Of a stretch of 64,000 bases of DNA, positions 10,431 through 18,359 are shown piece by piece (position 1 is the first letter of the stretch; each line of letters begins with the position of its first letter). The DNA lies in the NCBI GenBank assembly GCA_002840125.1, contig PGZF01000004.1, positions 479,346-543,345 on the forward strand, given 5' to 3'. Source of the stretch: Gammaproteobacteria bacterium HGW-Gammaproteobacteria-15 (GTDB taxonomy: Bacteria > Pseudomonadota > Gammaproteobacteria > Enterobacterales > Alteromonadaceae). The notes under the pieces are model-generated. The model saw only the letters and a list, made by a program, of their open reading frames with translations, was not told the DNA's origin and searched no databases. The translations under genes were made by a program, and so were the position numbers.

Positions 10431-10808
10431 ATGCGTCATTACGAAATCGTTTTTATGGTTCACCCTGATCAGAGTGAACAAGTACCTGGCATGATTGAGC
10501 GTTACACTGGCGCAATCAAAGAAGCGGGTGGTTCTATTCACCGTCTGGAAGATTGGGGCCGTCGTCAACTGGCTTACCCAATCCAGAAGTTGCATAAAGC
10601 TCACTATGTTCTGATGAACGTAGAAGCACCACAAACTGTGATTGATGAGCTGGAAACTAACTTCCGCTACAACGACGCGGTATTACGTAACCTGATTATG
10701 CGCACTGACAGTGCCGTAGTTGAGCCATCACCAATGGCAAAAGTACGTGATGAACGTCGTGAGCGTGCTCCTCGCGAACATGAAGAGCAAGTAGCAAACG
10801 AAGAGTAA
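10431..10808 (+). CDS. rpsF: 30S ribosomal protein S6
   Basis: S6 binds the central domain of 16S rRNA together with S18. The 125-residue protein begins [21 protein letters not shown] and contains [16 protein letters not shown] (about 44-59), both characteristic of S6. It ends in a Glu/Arg-rich tail of the kind that carries post-translational glutamate additions in E. coli. The ATG at 10431 is preceded by the strong site AAGGAG. It is the first gene of the conserved rpsF-priB-rpsR-rplI operon, all present here in the usual order. The 5' leader may be an autoregulatory S6:S18 site. Confidence 0.98.
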   Translation: MRHYEIVFMVHPDQSEQVPGMIERYTGAIKEAGGSIHRLEDWGRRQLAYPIQKLHKAHYVLMNVEAPQTVIDELETNFRYNDAVLRNLIMRTDSAVVEPSPMAKVRDERRERAPREHEEQVANEE

Positions 10809-10818
10809 GTTGTTGTTA

Positions 10819-11124
10819 ATGGACAATAGCACCGTACTGGTTGGCAGTATCTGCCGTCAACCGGAGCATAGCGAAAGTCCTGCGGGCATACCGCATACGG
10901 TTTTGGTGTTAGAACACCGCAGTAACCAGATGGAAGCCGGCTTAAACCGCCAGGCTTATGTCAGGATACAGGTAGTACTAACCGGAGCCGCACTAACACA
11001 ACATACCCGACAGTTAACGTTGGGCAACATGGTAAAGGTGACAGGTTTTTTAAACCGCCACCAAAGCCGCAGCGGACAAGCTAAGCTGGTGCTGCATGCG
11101 CAACAAATTGAACAAATAAGTTAG
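10819..11124 (+). CDS. priB: Primosomal replication protein N (PriB)
   Basis: PriB is a single-stranded-DNA-binding OB-fold protein that works with PriA and DnaT to reload the replicative helicase at stalled forks. The reading from the ATG at 10819 ([17 protein letters not shown]) gives 101 residues and fits the family start; an in-frame TTG at 10810 is an alternative that would add three residues. The [16 protein letters not shown] stretch (about 20-35) and the C-terminal [11 protein letters not shown] are typical of PriB. It begins about 10 bp after rpsF, within the ribosomal operon, as in other gammaproteobacteria. The ribosome-binding site is weak, so translation may depend on coupling to rpsF. 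Confidence 0.93.
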   Translation: MDNSTVLVGSICRQPEHSESPAGIPHTVLVLEHRSNQMEAGLNRQAYVRIQVVLTGAALTQHTRQLTLGNMVKVTGFLNRHQSRSGQAKLVLHAQQIEQIS

Positions 11125-11135
11125 GAGACAGGCAA

Positions 11136-11363
11136 ATGTCACGTTTTTTCCGTCGCCGTAAATTCTGCCGTTTTTCTGCAGAAGGCACTGTAGAGATTGA
11201 TTACAAAGATACCGTTGTTCTGAAAAACTACGTTACAGAAAGCGGTAAGATCGTACCTAGCCGTATTACTGGTACCAGCGCTAAGTATCAGCGCCAACTG
11301 GCTCGTGCTATCAAGCGCGCACGCTACCTGGCTCTGCTGCCTTACAGCGACTCACACAGTTAA
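11136..11363 (+). CDS. rpsR: 30S ribosomal protein S18
   Basis: S18 partners S6 on the platform of the 30S subunit. The 75-residue protein begins [17 protein letters not shown] and contains [25 protein letters not shown] and [22 protein letters not shown], which fully match the S18 family. The length is exactly normal. The ATG has a GGAG site (TTAGGAGACAGGCAA) upstream and lies 11 bp after priB. It is part of the S6/PriB/S18/L9 operon. Confidence 0.99.
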   Translation: MSRFFRRRKFCRFSAEGTVEIDYKDTVVLKNYVTESGKIVPSRITGTSAKYQRQLARAIKRARYLALLPYSDSHS

Positions 11364-11382
11364 TACAGAAGGGGTATAAGCA

Positions 11383-11835
11383 ATGCAAATTATTCTGTTA
11401 GACAAAGTCGCTAACCTTGGTGGTTTAGGTGACAATGTAGCTGTTAAGTCAGGTTATGCTCGTAACTTCTTATTCCCACAGGGTAAAGCAGTTCCGGCTA
11501 CCAAGGCTAACATCGAGAAATTCGAAGCCCGTCGCGCTGAATTAGAAGCTAAATTAGCTGATGATTTAACTGCTGCGAACGACCGTGCTGCTAAAATTGC
11601 TGCGCTGGGTGAAGTGACTATCGCTTCTAAAGCCGGTGACGAAGGCAAGCTGTTCGGTTCAGTTGGCACCCGTGATATCGCTGATGCGATCACTGAAGCC
11701 GGCGTTAAAGTATCTAAAGCAGAAGTTAAACTGCCTACAGGTACTTTACGTGAAACTGGCGAGTACGAAATCGACGTACAGTTACACGCTGAAGTTACTG
11801 CAACTGTAAAAATTGTAGTAATCGCAGAAGCTTAA
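11383..11835 (+). CDS. rplI: 50S ribosomal protein L9
   Basis: L9 is an elongated two-domain protein that binds domain V of 23S rRNA near the L1 stalk. The N-terminal domain ([30 protein letters not shown], here quoted only as landmarks at about 1-8 and 12-20) carries the conserved Gly-rich rRNA-binding loop. A long connecting helix (about 40-75, Ala/Glu/Lys-rich) leads to the C-terminal domain with [16 protein letters not shown] (about 87-102). It is 150 residues, the usual length. It lies 19 bp after rpsR and a strong terminator follows immediately, closing the operon. Confidence 0.98.
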   Translation: MQIILLDKVANLGGLGDNVAVKSGYARNFLFPQGKAVPATKANIEKFEARRAELEAKLADDLTAANDRAAKIAALGEVTIASKAGDEGKLFGSVGTRDIADAITEAGVKVSKAEVKLPTGTLRETGEYEIDVQLHAEVTATVKIVVIAEA

Positions 11836-11843
11836 TAAGCTTT

Positions 11844-11873
11844 AAAGCGCACTGTATCTGCAGTGCGCTTTTC
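11844..11873 (+). terminator. Rho-independent terminator after rplI
   Basis: A perfect 10-bp stem (AAGCGCACTG/CAGTGCGCTT) with a 6-base loop and a short T-rich tail starts 9 bp after the rplI stop. Confidence 0.88.
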
Positions 11874-12003
11874 CCTTCGTTTCTCCCGCTGTTGTTTACC
11901 CGCTCTGTTTAGTTAAACTGCTAAAAAATATCTGACACTTTGCTTTGTGATCTGCCTTAGGCAGGTTAGCATTATGCTGTTTTCGCTAACTGAAACAGGT
12001 GTT

Positions 12004-13386
12004 ATGAGTAGTATCAAAGACAAACAGGTTGCTGCGGTTAAAATGCCGCCCCATTCGATAGAAGCTGAGCAGTCGGTACTTGGCGGCTTAATGCTGGATA
12101 ACGAGGCCTGGGATCGCGTGGCAGAAAAAGTCGTCGAGCAGGATTTTTACCTGCGCGCGCACCGCTTTATTTTCGCGGCTATGTCGCGCCTGGCTGAAGC
12201 CACCCAGCCCATTGATATTATTACCGTATCGGAAAATTTAGAAGCTAACCTGCAACTGGACGATGTCGGCGGTTTTGCTTATTTAGGCGAAATTGCCAAA
12301 AATACCCCCAGTGCCGCCAATATACTGGCCTATGCCGAAATCGTGCGTGAGCGTGCCGTGGTACGCGATATGATTTCCGTGGCACATGATATTGCCGACG
12401 CCGGTTACGACACTCAGGGCCGCACCTCGGCTGAGCTTTTGGACTTTGCCGAAACCAAAGTATTTAAAATTGCTGAACAGCGTACCAATGCCAATGAAGG
12501 CCCCGAGCCAATTAACAGCATCCTGGCCAAAACCATTGAGAAAATTGACGAGCTGTTTCGCTCACCGTATGACGGCGTTACCGGCGTATCTACCGGCTAT
12601 GTCGATTTAGATAAAATGACCAACGGCATGCAGCCGTCAGACTTAATTATTGTTGCTGCCCGGCCATCGATGGGTAAAACAACCTTTGCGATGAACCTGT
12701 GCGAGCATGCCGCCATTACCTCGGATAAGCCGGTGCTGATTTTCAGCTTAGAGATGCCATCCGAACAAATTATGATGCGTATGCTGGCCTCCTTAGGCCG
12801 CATTGACCAAACCAAGGTACGTACCGGCCAGTTAGAAGATGAAGACTGGGCGCGGCTGTCTTCTGCCATAGAGCTTTTGAACACCAAAGGCAAAATGTAT
12901 ATCGATGATGGCTCGGGGCTAACGCCGACTGAGGTACGCTCACGAGCACGGCGCGTGGCGCGTGAGCATGGTGGCTTAAGCATGATTATGGTCGACTATT
13001 TACAGTTAATGACCGTGCCGGGCATGAGTGACAACCGTACGTTGGAAATTGCCGAAATTTCCCGCTCATTAAAAGCGCTGGCAAAAGAGCTGAAAGTGCC
13101 GGTAGTGGCACTGTCGCAGCTAAACCGTTCATTGGAGCAACGCGCTGATAAACGCCCGGTAAACTCTGACTTACGTGAATCCGGCTCTATCGAGCAGGAT
13201 GCTGACTTAATTATGTTTATCTACCGCGACGAAGTGTACAACGACGATAGCCCGGATAAAGGCACCGCAGAAGTGATCATAGGTAAACAGCGGAACGGCC
13301 CGATTGGCCGCGTGCGGTTAACCTTCCACGGCCGGTATTCGCGCTTTGATAACTACGCCGGTAGCGCGCGGTTCGAGGAAGATTAA
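12004..13386 (+). CDS. dnaB: Replicative DNA helicase DnaB
   Basis: DnaB is the hexameric 5'-3' helicase that unwinds DNA at the replication fork. I use the ATG at 12004 (MSSIKDKQVAAVKMPPHSIEAEQ), which fits the family; an in-frame upstream start at 11947 would add 19 unrelated residues. The 460-residue protein has the N-terminal domain (EAEQSVLGGLMLDNEAWD), the linker, and the RecA-like domain with Walker A RPSMGKTT (about 220-227), the DYLQLM Walker B region (about 329-334) and SQLNRSLEQRADKRPVNSDL. There is no intein or insertion. alr starts on the last base of the dnaB stop codon, so the two are translationally linked. Confidence 0.98.
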   Translation: MSSIKDKQVAAVKMPPHSIEAEQSVLGGLMLDNEAWDRVAEKVVEQDFYLRAHRFIFAAMSRLAEATQPIDIITVSENLEANLQLDDVGGFAYLGEIAKNTPSAANILAYAEIVRERAVVRDMISVAHDIADAGYDTQGRTSAELLDFAETKVFKIAEQRTNANEGPEPINSILAKTIEKIDELFRSPYDGVTGVSTGYVDLDKMTNGMQPSDLIIVAARPSMGKTTFAMNLCEHAAITSDKPVLIFSLEMPSEQIMMRMLASLGRIDQTKVRTGQLEDEDWARLSSAIELLNTKGKMYIDDGSGLTPTEVRSRARRVAREHGGLSMIMVDYLQLMTVPGMSDNRTLEIAEISRSLKALAKELKVPVVALSQLNRSLEQRADKRPVNSDLRESGSIEQDADLIMFIYRDEVYNDDSPDKGTAEVIIGKQRNGPIGRVRLTFHGRYSRFDNYAGSARFEED

Positions 13387-14471
13387 TGCTTAGCCGCCGG
13401 CCACAGGCTACTATAGACTTAGCTGCGCTTGAGCATAACTTCGCGCGCGTAAAGCAACTGGCGCCTGGCAGTAAGGTTCTGGCGGTGTTAAAAGCCAATG
13501 CCTATGGCCATGGTATGTTGCCGGTAGCTCAGGCGTTAACACAGGCTGATGCTTTGGGCGTAGCACGGCTCGATGAAGCCTTAGCACTGCGTGCCGGTGG
13601 TATTGCCAGGCCGATAGTGTTGCTGGAAGGCTTTTTTCACCCGGATGAACTGGCGCAAGTGGTTGCCTCTAACCTGCAACTGGTGATACACCATCGCGAC
13701 CAGGCCGAAGCCTTACTGGCGGCAACGTTAGATGCGCCGGTGCGGGTGTGGCTAAAAGTGGATTCCGGTATGCACCGGCTGGGTATTTATCCGCACGAAT
13801 TTAACCAGCTGTATCAGCGTTTGAGCCAAAGCAGCAATGTGCAGGGGCCGCTTAGGTTAATGAGCCATTTTGCCAGCTCAGACGAATTGGACAAACCGGC
13901 TACCGCTAATCAGCTGGCATTGTTTAAGCACATTACGCAAGGCAGTACCGGTGAGCATTCATTGGCTAACTCTGCTGCCGTACTAAACTGGCCGCAAAGC
14001 CATGGTGACTGGGTGCGCCCCGGCTTAATGCTGTACGGTGTATCGCCCATGGCGGATGCTGTGGGCACTGATCACGGTTTAAAGCCAGTCATGACGCTCA
14101 GTAGCAGCGTTATAGCGGTGCGCGAGGTTAACGCCGGTGATGCTGTAGGCTATGGCGGCAGCTGGATAGCTGCGCATAATACCCGTTTAGCCGTGGTAGC
14201 GATGGGCTATGGTGATGGTTACCCGCGCGGCGCCGGCAATAATGCCGATGTATTAATTAACGGCAAGCGTTTACCCATTGTTGGCCGGGTATCGATGGAT
14301 ATGATTACTGTCGATATCGGCAACGAGGCAGTAGCCGTGGGTGACAAAGTGATCCTGTGGGGCAACGATTTACCGGTAGAGCAACTGGCGCGCTGTGTTG
14401 ACACCATCCCTTATGAGTTGCTGTGTAATATTACCAGCCGGGTCCAGTTTAGTTATACCCATAGTACTTAA
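13386..14471 (+). CDS. alr: Alanine racemase
   Basis: Alr interconverts L- and D-alanine with PLP and supplies D-Ala for peptidoglycan. The 361-residue protein has the PLP-lysine motif KANAYGHG (Lys36), MHRLGI (about 131-136), the SVAGRVSMDMI-type stretch seen here as VGRVSMDMITVD (about 299-310), and the conserved GYGDGYPRG (about 275-283). The start ATG overlaps the dnaB stop (TAATG), the common dnaB-alr arrangement. The D-Ala it makes is not an obvious substrate of the NRPS locus. The 3' end carries a 16-bp tandem duplication that spans the stop codon (separate entry). Confidence 0.97.
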   Translation: MLSRRPQATIDLAALEHNFARVKQLAPGSKVLAVLKANAYGHGMLPVAQALTQADALGVARLDEALALRAGGIARPIVLLEGFFHPDELAQVVASNLQLVIHHRDQAEALLAATLDAPVRVWLKVDSGMHRLGIYPHEFNQLYQRLSQSSNVQGPLRLMSHFASSDELDKPATANQLALFKHITQGSTGEHSLANSAAVLNWPQSHGDWVRPGLMLYGVSPMADAVGTDHGLKPVMTLSSSVIAVREVNAGDAVGYGGSWIAAHNTRLAVVAMGYGDGYPRGAGNNADVLINGKRLPIVGRVSMDMITVDIGNEAVAVGDKVILWGNDLPVEQLARCVDTIPYELLCNITSRVQFSYTHST

Positions 14472-14488
14472 GACCCATAGTACTTAAA
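14457..14488 (+). repeat. 16-bp tandem duplication across the alr stop codon
   Basis: The unit ACCCATAGTACTTAAG (14457-14472) is repeated at 14473-14488 with only the last base changed. The first copy holds the last alr codons and the TAA, so the second copy is untranslated. It looks like a recent slippage or duplication event. Confidence 0.8.
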
Positions 14489-14537
14489 GCTGTAACTTCA
14501 ATTACTTTTGGTACACGCAAACCGGATATGTTAAACA

Positions 14538-14563
14538 ACAACGCCAGCTAATGCTGGCGTTGT
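14538..14563. terminator. Hairpin between convergent alr and cheX-like genes
   Basis: A perfect 11-bp stem (ACAACGCCAGC/GCTGGCGTTGT) with a TAAT loop lies between two convergent genes. The minus-strand reading is followed by a GTTGTTGTTT stretch, so it suits termination of the minus-strand gene better; the plus-strand side lacks a T run. Confidence 0.65.
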
Positions 14564-14581
14564 GCGGTACAGGATGGCAGG

Positions 14582-15046
14582 TTACTTATCAAAGCTAACT
14601 TCAATATGCACTTTGCCAAAGTCCGAGTCGAATGGCATTAATACTTTCGCACCTTCAGATTTATGCGAAATAGTGTGGTTTTTACCGGACACTACCACAG
14701 GGGTTGCCATGGTAAAGTCATAGCCTTTTTCACCTAAAATACGCTTGGCACCGCCGGTAACCATATTGGTTATTTCACCTACCATGTCGGTAACATCTGC
14801 TGTAATACCTTTTGGCCGTTCGCCCAGCATGCGAAACATAATTTCCACAGCCAAGGATTCTTCAAAGGTAATAGAAAATGAGCCTTTGGTTTGCGGGCTA
14901 ACCATACCTATTAAACCAGACACATCGCCACGCGCAACTTCGTCTTTTTTTATACGGGGTTGTCCTGGGGTAATAGTGGTATTGGCCATAGTGCTTAGCA
15001 CATTGACTAAAGACGATAAAAACGGATTTATAAATTCAACATTCAT
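14582..15046 (-). CDS. CheX-like chemotaxis protein
   Basis: The 154-residue protein resembles CheX/CheC-type proteins, which in some bacteria dephosphorylate CheY-P. It shows the family's N-terminal helix (NVEFINPFLSSLVNVLSTMA) followed by GLIGMVSPQTKGSFSITFEE and the second helix with DMVGEITNMVTGGAK (about 86-100), where the CheX active-site Glu and Asn pair (E-x-x-N) is present. It is a stand-alone gene; no other chemotaxis gene is in view except the motility gene motX about 8 kb away. Many marine gammaproteobacteria carry such orphan CheX genes, so the exact role is uncertain. It probably ends at the hairpin at 14538-14563. Confidence 0.78.
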   Translation of the reverse strand: MNVEFINPFLSSLVNVLSTMANTTITPGQPRIKKDEVARGDVSGLIGMVSPQTKGSFSITFEESLAVEIMFRMLGERPKGITADVTDMVGEITNMVTGGAKRILGEKGYDFTMATPVVVSGKNHTISHKSEGAKVLMPFDSDFGKVHIEVSFDK

Positions 15047-15144
15047 GTCAATGCCTATCAGAAAACAGAACTAAAGCGAAAGCTTGTTTAAGATTAGAAA
15101 CCTTTTTGTCAATGCACAAGCCAGATCCTTGATACAGATAAGTT

Positions 15145-15585
15145 TTATTGTTTGGCTTTACATATTTTGCACAAACCATGTGCTTCAATGGTCTGGTGTT
15201 TGATAACAAACCCCTGAGATACCGCCTGACGGTTAAACTCGTCTTGCAGCAAACTGGAATGTAGCTCAGTGACATTACCACATTGATCACAAATTAACAG
15301 CTGTGCCGGGTGATGCTGGCCAAAATGATGGCACAACATAAACGCATTGCTCGATTCAATTTTATGAATAAAGCCCTGCTCGGTAAGAAACTCTATTGCC
15401 CGGTATACCGTAGCGGGTTTTGCGCCGGGCTCAGTTTGTTTTAACTGCTCAAGCAGTTCATAGGCGCCAATGCCGCCGTTAAGGCCGGCGAGCAGGCGAA
15501 ACACTTTTTCGCGGATAGATGTAAAGCGGGCACCATTTTGTTCGCAAATTGTGCGCGCCCGGTTAACCAGAGTTTCCGTCGACAT
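15145..15585 (-). CDS. zur: Fur-family transcriptional regulator, probably Zur (zinc)
   Basis: The 146-residue protein is a Fur-superfamily repressor: an N-terminal winged helix (about 15-80, with RFTSIREKVFRLL and KPATVYRAIEFLTEQGFIH) and a C-terminal dimerisation/metal domain with CHHFGQHHPAQLLICDQCGN (about 84-103) and a final CKICKAK. The two CxxC pairs form the structural zinc site. The N-terminal and YRAIEFL pattern fit Zur better than Fur or PerR. No zinc-uptake gene is in the window. The ATG at 15585 is preceded by GGAGC on the minus strand. The Zur call rests on resemblance, not on a target gene. Confidence 0.75.
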   Translation of the reverse strand: MSTETLVNRARTICEQNGARFTSIREKVFRLLAGLNGGIGAYELLEQLKQTEPGAKPATVYRAIEFLTEQGFIHKIESSNAFMLCHHFGQHHPAQLLICDQCGNVTELHSSLLQDEFNRQAVSQGFVIKHQTIEAHGLCKICKAKQ

Positions 15586-15679
15586 TTTCAGCTCCTGTCA
15601 GCAGTTGCTGGCAGTGTACCATAACAAAGCTTAACTGCCACGTACGCCATACAGTGCAACAGGATGAAAATGTGGTTGT

Positions 15680-15892
15680 TTATAACCGGTTAATTTGTTC
15701 TTTTAACTGGTAACTTTTGTCTGTAACAATGCTTTCCAGAGTAGCTATGCGTTGCTTCAGTTTTTCTTGCTCGGCTCTGAGTTGATCTAATTCTGCGCTA
15801 CCCGCTTTGCCCTTATTATCGTGATATACCTTAAAGGCTGATAATCCTATACCGCCAATAATGGCCAGTGCAGCTATTTCGAAAGGTCCCAT
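15680..15892 (-). CDS. Small single-pass membrane protein with a coiled coil, PspB-like
   Basis: The 70-residue protein has one hydrophobic segment at the N-terminus (about residues 4-24) followed by a heptad-like charged helix (QLRAEQEKLKQRIATLESIV). This layout, and the ATLESI stretch, recall phage-shock protein B, which sits in the inner membrane and binds PspA/PspC/PspF. No pspA, pspC or pspF is nearby, so a true Psp role is not supported. A clear AGGAG site precedes the ATG at 15892. The 3' neighbour on the same strand is the Zur-like gene, about 95 bp away. Confidence 0.6.
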   Translation of the reverse strand: MGPFEIAALAIIGGIGLSAFKVYHDNKGKAGSAELDQLRAEQEKLKQRIATLESIVTDKSYQLKEQINRL

Positions 15893-16091
15893 TGTATGCT
15901 CCTGTTATTCTCTGTAATAGTTTAATGGCATAGTGTGCAAATCAGATGCCAACTAATAATATGTATATATATCAGTTGGATGTGCTTGTGATCTAATTGA
16001 TAACAATGGTAAGCACACAAAAGTTTAGCCAATTTCACCATAATATAGTGGTAAACTCCGCCACCAATCTAGCAATTAATTGTAAAGCATT

Positions 16092-16577
16092 ATGACTGAT
16101 GAAGACTGGATGCGCCGTGCTATCGTGCTGGCAGCTAACGCCGAGCAGCAGGGCGAAGTGCCGGTTGGCGCTGTGCTGGTGAAAGACGGTAAAATGATTG
16201 CCGAAGGCTGGAACCAGATGATCAGCCTGAATGATCCATCAGCCCATGCTGAGATGCAGGCGATACGTGCCGCGTCTGCCGTTATGGCTAACTACCGCTT
16301 GCCGGATTGCACCTTGTATGTAACGTTGGAACCATGCAGCATGTGCGCGGGGGTAATGGTGCATAGCCGGATTAAGCGGTTGGTGTTTGGCGCGACAGAT
16401 TTAAAAACCGGTGCGGCGGGCTCGGTGCTTAATTTAGTGCAACATGGCCGGTTTAATCATCAACTGGAAGTGGTGTCCGGGGTGTTGGCTGCAGAATGCG
16501 CCGCACAGCTGTCAGCGTTTTTTCAACGCCGCAGGCAGGAGCAAAAAGCAGCTAAACAGCTTCGGTTGCCTGATTAA
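16092..16577 (+). CDS. tadA: tRNA-specific adenosine deaminase
   Basis: TadA converts A34 to inosine in tRNA-Arg(ACG), an essential wobble modification. The 161-residue protein shows the zinc-deaminase signature: HAE with His52 and the proton-shuttling Glu54, and PCSMC with Cys82 and Cys85. The flanking sequence (LNDPSAHAEMQAIR, VHSRIKRLVFGATDLKTGAAGS) matches TadA rather than cytidine deaminase. The length is normal. A small convergent reading frame overlaps its 3' end by 26 bases. Confidence 0.96.
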   Translation: MTDEDWMRRAIVLAANAEQQGEVPVGAVLVKDGKMIAEGWNQMISLNDPSAHAEMQAIRAASAVMANYRLPDCTLYVTLEPCSMCAGVMVHSRIKRLVFGATDLKTGAAGSVLNLVQHGRFNHQLEVVSGVLAAECAAQLSAFFQRRRQEQKAAKQLRLPD

Positions 16578-16710
16578 AAAAGCTCAGGTAATGGCGCCGG
16601 CGCTGATGCAACTTGGCCACCGCAATATTGCGTTTAATACGGCGCCTGCTTGAGGCAATATTAGCCAGGCGGCGTTTCGCTCTGATCTGGGGTTTCTTTC
16701 GTTTTAACAT
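16552..16710 (-). CDS. Small Arg/Lys-rich protein, hypothetical
   Basis: A 52-codon minus-strand frame (ATG at 16710, stop at 16552-16554) encodes a very basic protein: it starts MLKRKKPQIRAKRRLA and continues with SSRRRIKRNIAVAKLHQRRRH before a less charged end. It overlaps the tadA 3' end by 26 bases and occupies most of the 199-bp gap before mltF. A weak GCAGG site lies about 9 bp upstream. The composition would suit RNA or DNA binding, but I recognise no family, and a chance frame remains possible. The rest of the 16578-16776 gap shows nothing else. Confidence 0.4.
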   Translation of the reverse strand: MLKRKKPQIRAKRRLANIASSRRRIKRNIAVAKLHQRRRHYLSFFNQATEAV

Positions 16711-16776
16711 AAAAAGCCTGCATCGGGAGAATTATGCTTACTATGGATGCGTACCGGCCCGGTTTCAATAGCTGCT

Positions 16777-18207
16777 TTAATTGTTGTCCTGTGGTGGCTC
16801 TGGCAATATTTCTATACTGAGTTGCTCGGTTAAGCGCTGTTTTTGCAGCTCCAGCCGTTGCTCTGCCTGCTGGCGTTCATCTACCCACAACAAGGTGTCG
16901 TAGTAACGGCGGATATTTTCAACATAAGTTACCGCTTCATCACCACGGGCATAACCATATTTGGTGGTTTGATAGACATTTTTTTGCCGCAGCAATGGCA
17001 GGCGCTGTTTTACATCCAGCCATTTATCCGGATCAGCGCCCTGGCGCTGGGTAATAACGCGCGCATCTTCAACATGGCCCCAACCGACATTATAAGACGC
17101 CAGTGCAAACCAGAGCCGGTCAGGCATGGCAATACGCTCTGGGATCCGGGTAACCATCCGGTGCAGATAACGGCTGCCACCCAGTATGCTTTGTTCAGGA
17201 TCTAGCCGGCTGGCAACACCCATCTGCTGGGCGGTAGGCAAGGTTAGCATCATTAAGCCGCGTACACCGGTCGGGCTTTTGGCTTTGGGATCCCAGTGCG
17301 ATTCCTGGTAACTGAGTGCGGCCAGTAAGCGCCAGTCCAGCTCACCGGCATATTGCATAAACCAGGCTTTAAACTTTGGCAGCTGTTGCTCTATAGCATC
17401 GATATACACCAGCGTATCTACGTAATCGAACAGTTGCACATGGCCAAAGTAGCGATCTTCCAGTGCAATAAGTTCGCCGCCCTGATACATAGCACCAAAG
17501 AACTCAATTAACACGGCATAAAGCGAATCATCGCTGCTATCTGCCAGTAACCAGCTAACCGGCAAGTTGTCGCGTACGGTGAAGGCAATACTCAGGTTAG
17601 GGTAAAAGCGCCGGTTCAGTGCCAGCTGGTTTGAGTCGGTCAGGGTGTAAGCAATATTACCGTCAACCACCTGTTGTAAAATCTCGTCGGCATCCAGCGT
17701 TGGGTGTTGTTGCCACTGTAAATCCGGTTTGTCCAGGCTTAGCTGTTGCAGTGTTTCGGCATGGCTGCTGTCTTTTACTACAACTACAGTGTCGGTCAGG
17801 TCGTCCAGCGAGCGGGGCCAGGTATTGCCTTGTTTAAATACTAATACTTCATTTATCCAGCGATACGCCGGTGATGAGCGATACTTGCCTTTGCGCAGTT
17901 CTGTTAGTGTCAGGCCACCGGCAATATAATCAACCTGGCCGGTTTGCAGCTTTTGCAGCAGTTCGTCGAGTTGGTAGCTGGGAAATAATTCCAGTTTGAC
18001 ACCAAGTTTATCGGCCAGTGCCTGGCTTAATTCCAGCTCGAATCCGGTTGGACCGTCTATACCAACATAATAGCTGGTAGGGCCGTGCAAAATGCCGACC
18101 TTTAAGCTATCACGCTGATATATCTGGTAAAGCTGGCTTTGTGATGGCTCGGGGTTACACCCTGCTAAACACAGTAACAACAGCAACCAGGCCTGACTTT
18201 TCCACAT
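16777..18207 (-). CDS. mltF: Membrane-bound lytic murein transglycosylase F
   Basis: MltF cleaves the glycan strands of peptidoglycan, forming anhydro-muropeptides, and is anchored to the outer membrane as a lipoprotein. The 476-residue protein has a lipoprotein signal with CLAGC (lipidated Cys16), an N-terminal solute-binding-protein-like domain (about 30-265, with KVGILHGPTSYY and GPTGFELELSQALADKLGV), and an SLT catalytic domain with ALSYQESHWDPKAKSPTGVRG, whose Glu in QES (about residue 299) is the catalytic acid. The order and length match MltF. It is divergent from purL, sharing the 152-bp gap 18208-18359. Confidence 0.93.
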   Translation of the reverse strand: MWKSQAWLLLLLCLAGCNPEPSQSQLYQIYQRDSLKVGILHGPTSYYVGIDGPTGFELELSQALADKLGVKLELFPSYQLDELLQKLQTGQVDYIAGGLTLTELRKGKYRSSPAYRWINEVLVFKQGNTWPRSLDDLTDTVVVVKDSSHAETLQQLSLDKPDLQWQQHPTLDADEILQQVVDGNIAYTLTDSNQLALNRRFYPNLSIAFTVRDNLPVSWLLADSSDDSLYAVLIEFFGAMYQGGELIALEDRYFGHVQLFDYVDTLVYIDAIEQQLPKFKAWFMQYAGELDWRLLAALSYQESHWDPKAKSPTGVRGLMMLTLPTAQQMGVASRLDPEQSILGGSRYLHRMVTRIPERIAMPDRLWFALASYNVGWGHVEDARVITQRQGADPDKWLDVKQRLPLLRQKNVYQTTKYGYARGDEAVTYVENIRRYYDTLLWVDERQQAEQRLELQKQRLTEQLSIEILPEPPQDNN

Positions 18208-18359
18208 CTTTACTAACCTGCAATGTCACGTTCTGCGCTGTTATAACAAACTTCTGTCGCCGCGTCAGTGTTTACTCATACCACTTGAGCAGAAATTTCT
18301 TTATAATGGCGCGCCTGTTTTAGGTTCCATCGTCGTTCAATCCACGGGAAAAAAAGCCT

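Noticed and set aside
10300..10634. Two frames over the rpsF leader, one on each strand
   Set aside because: They overlap the rpsF coding region and its leader, have no recognisable family, and lack ribosome-binding sites.
11947..12003. Upstream in-frame start for DnaB
   Set aside because: The added residues do not match DnaB, and the ATG at 12004 gives the normal length and start.
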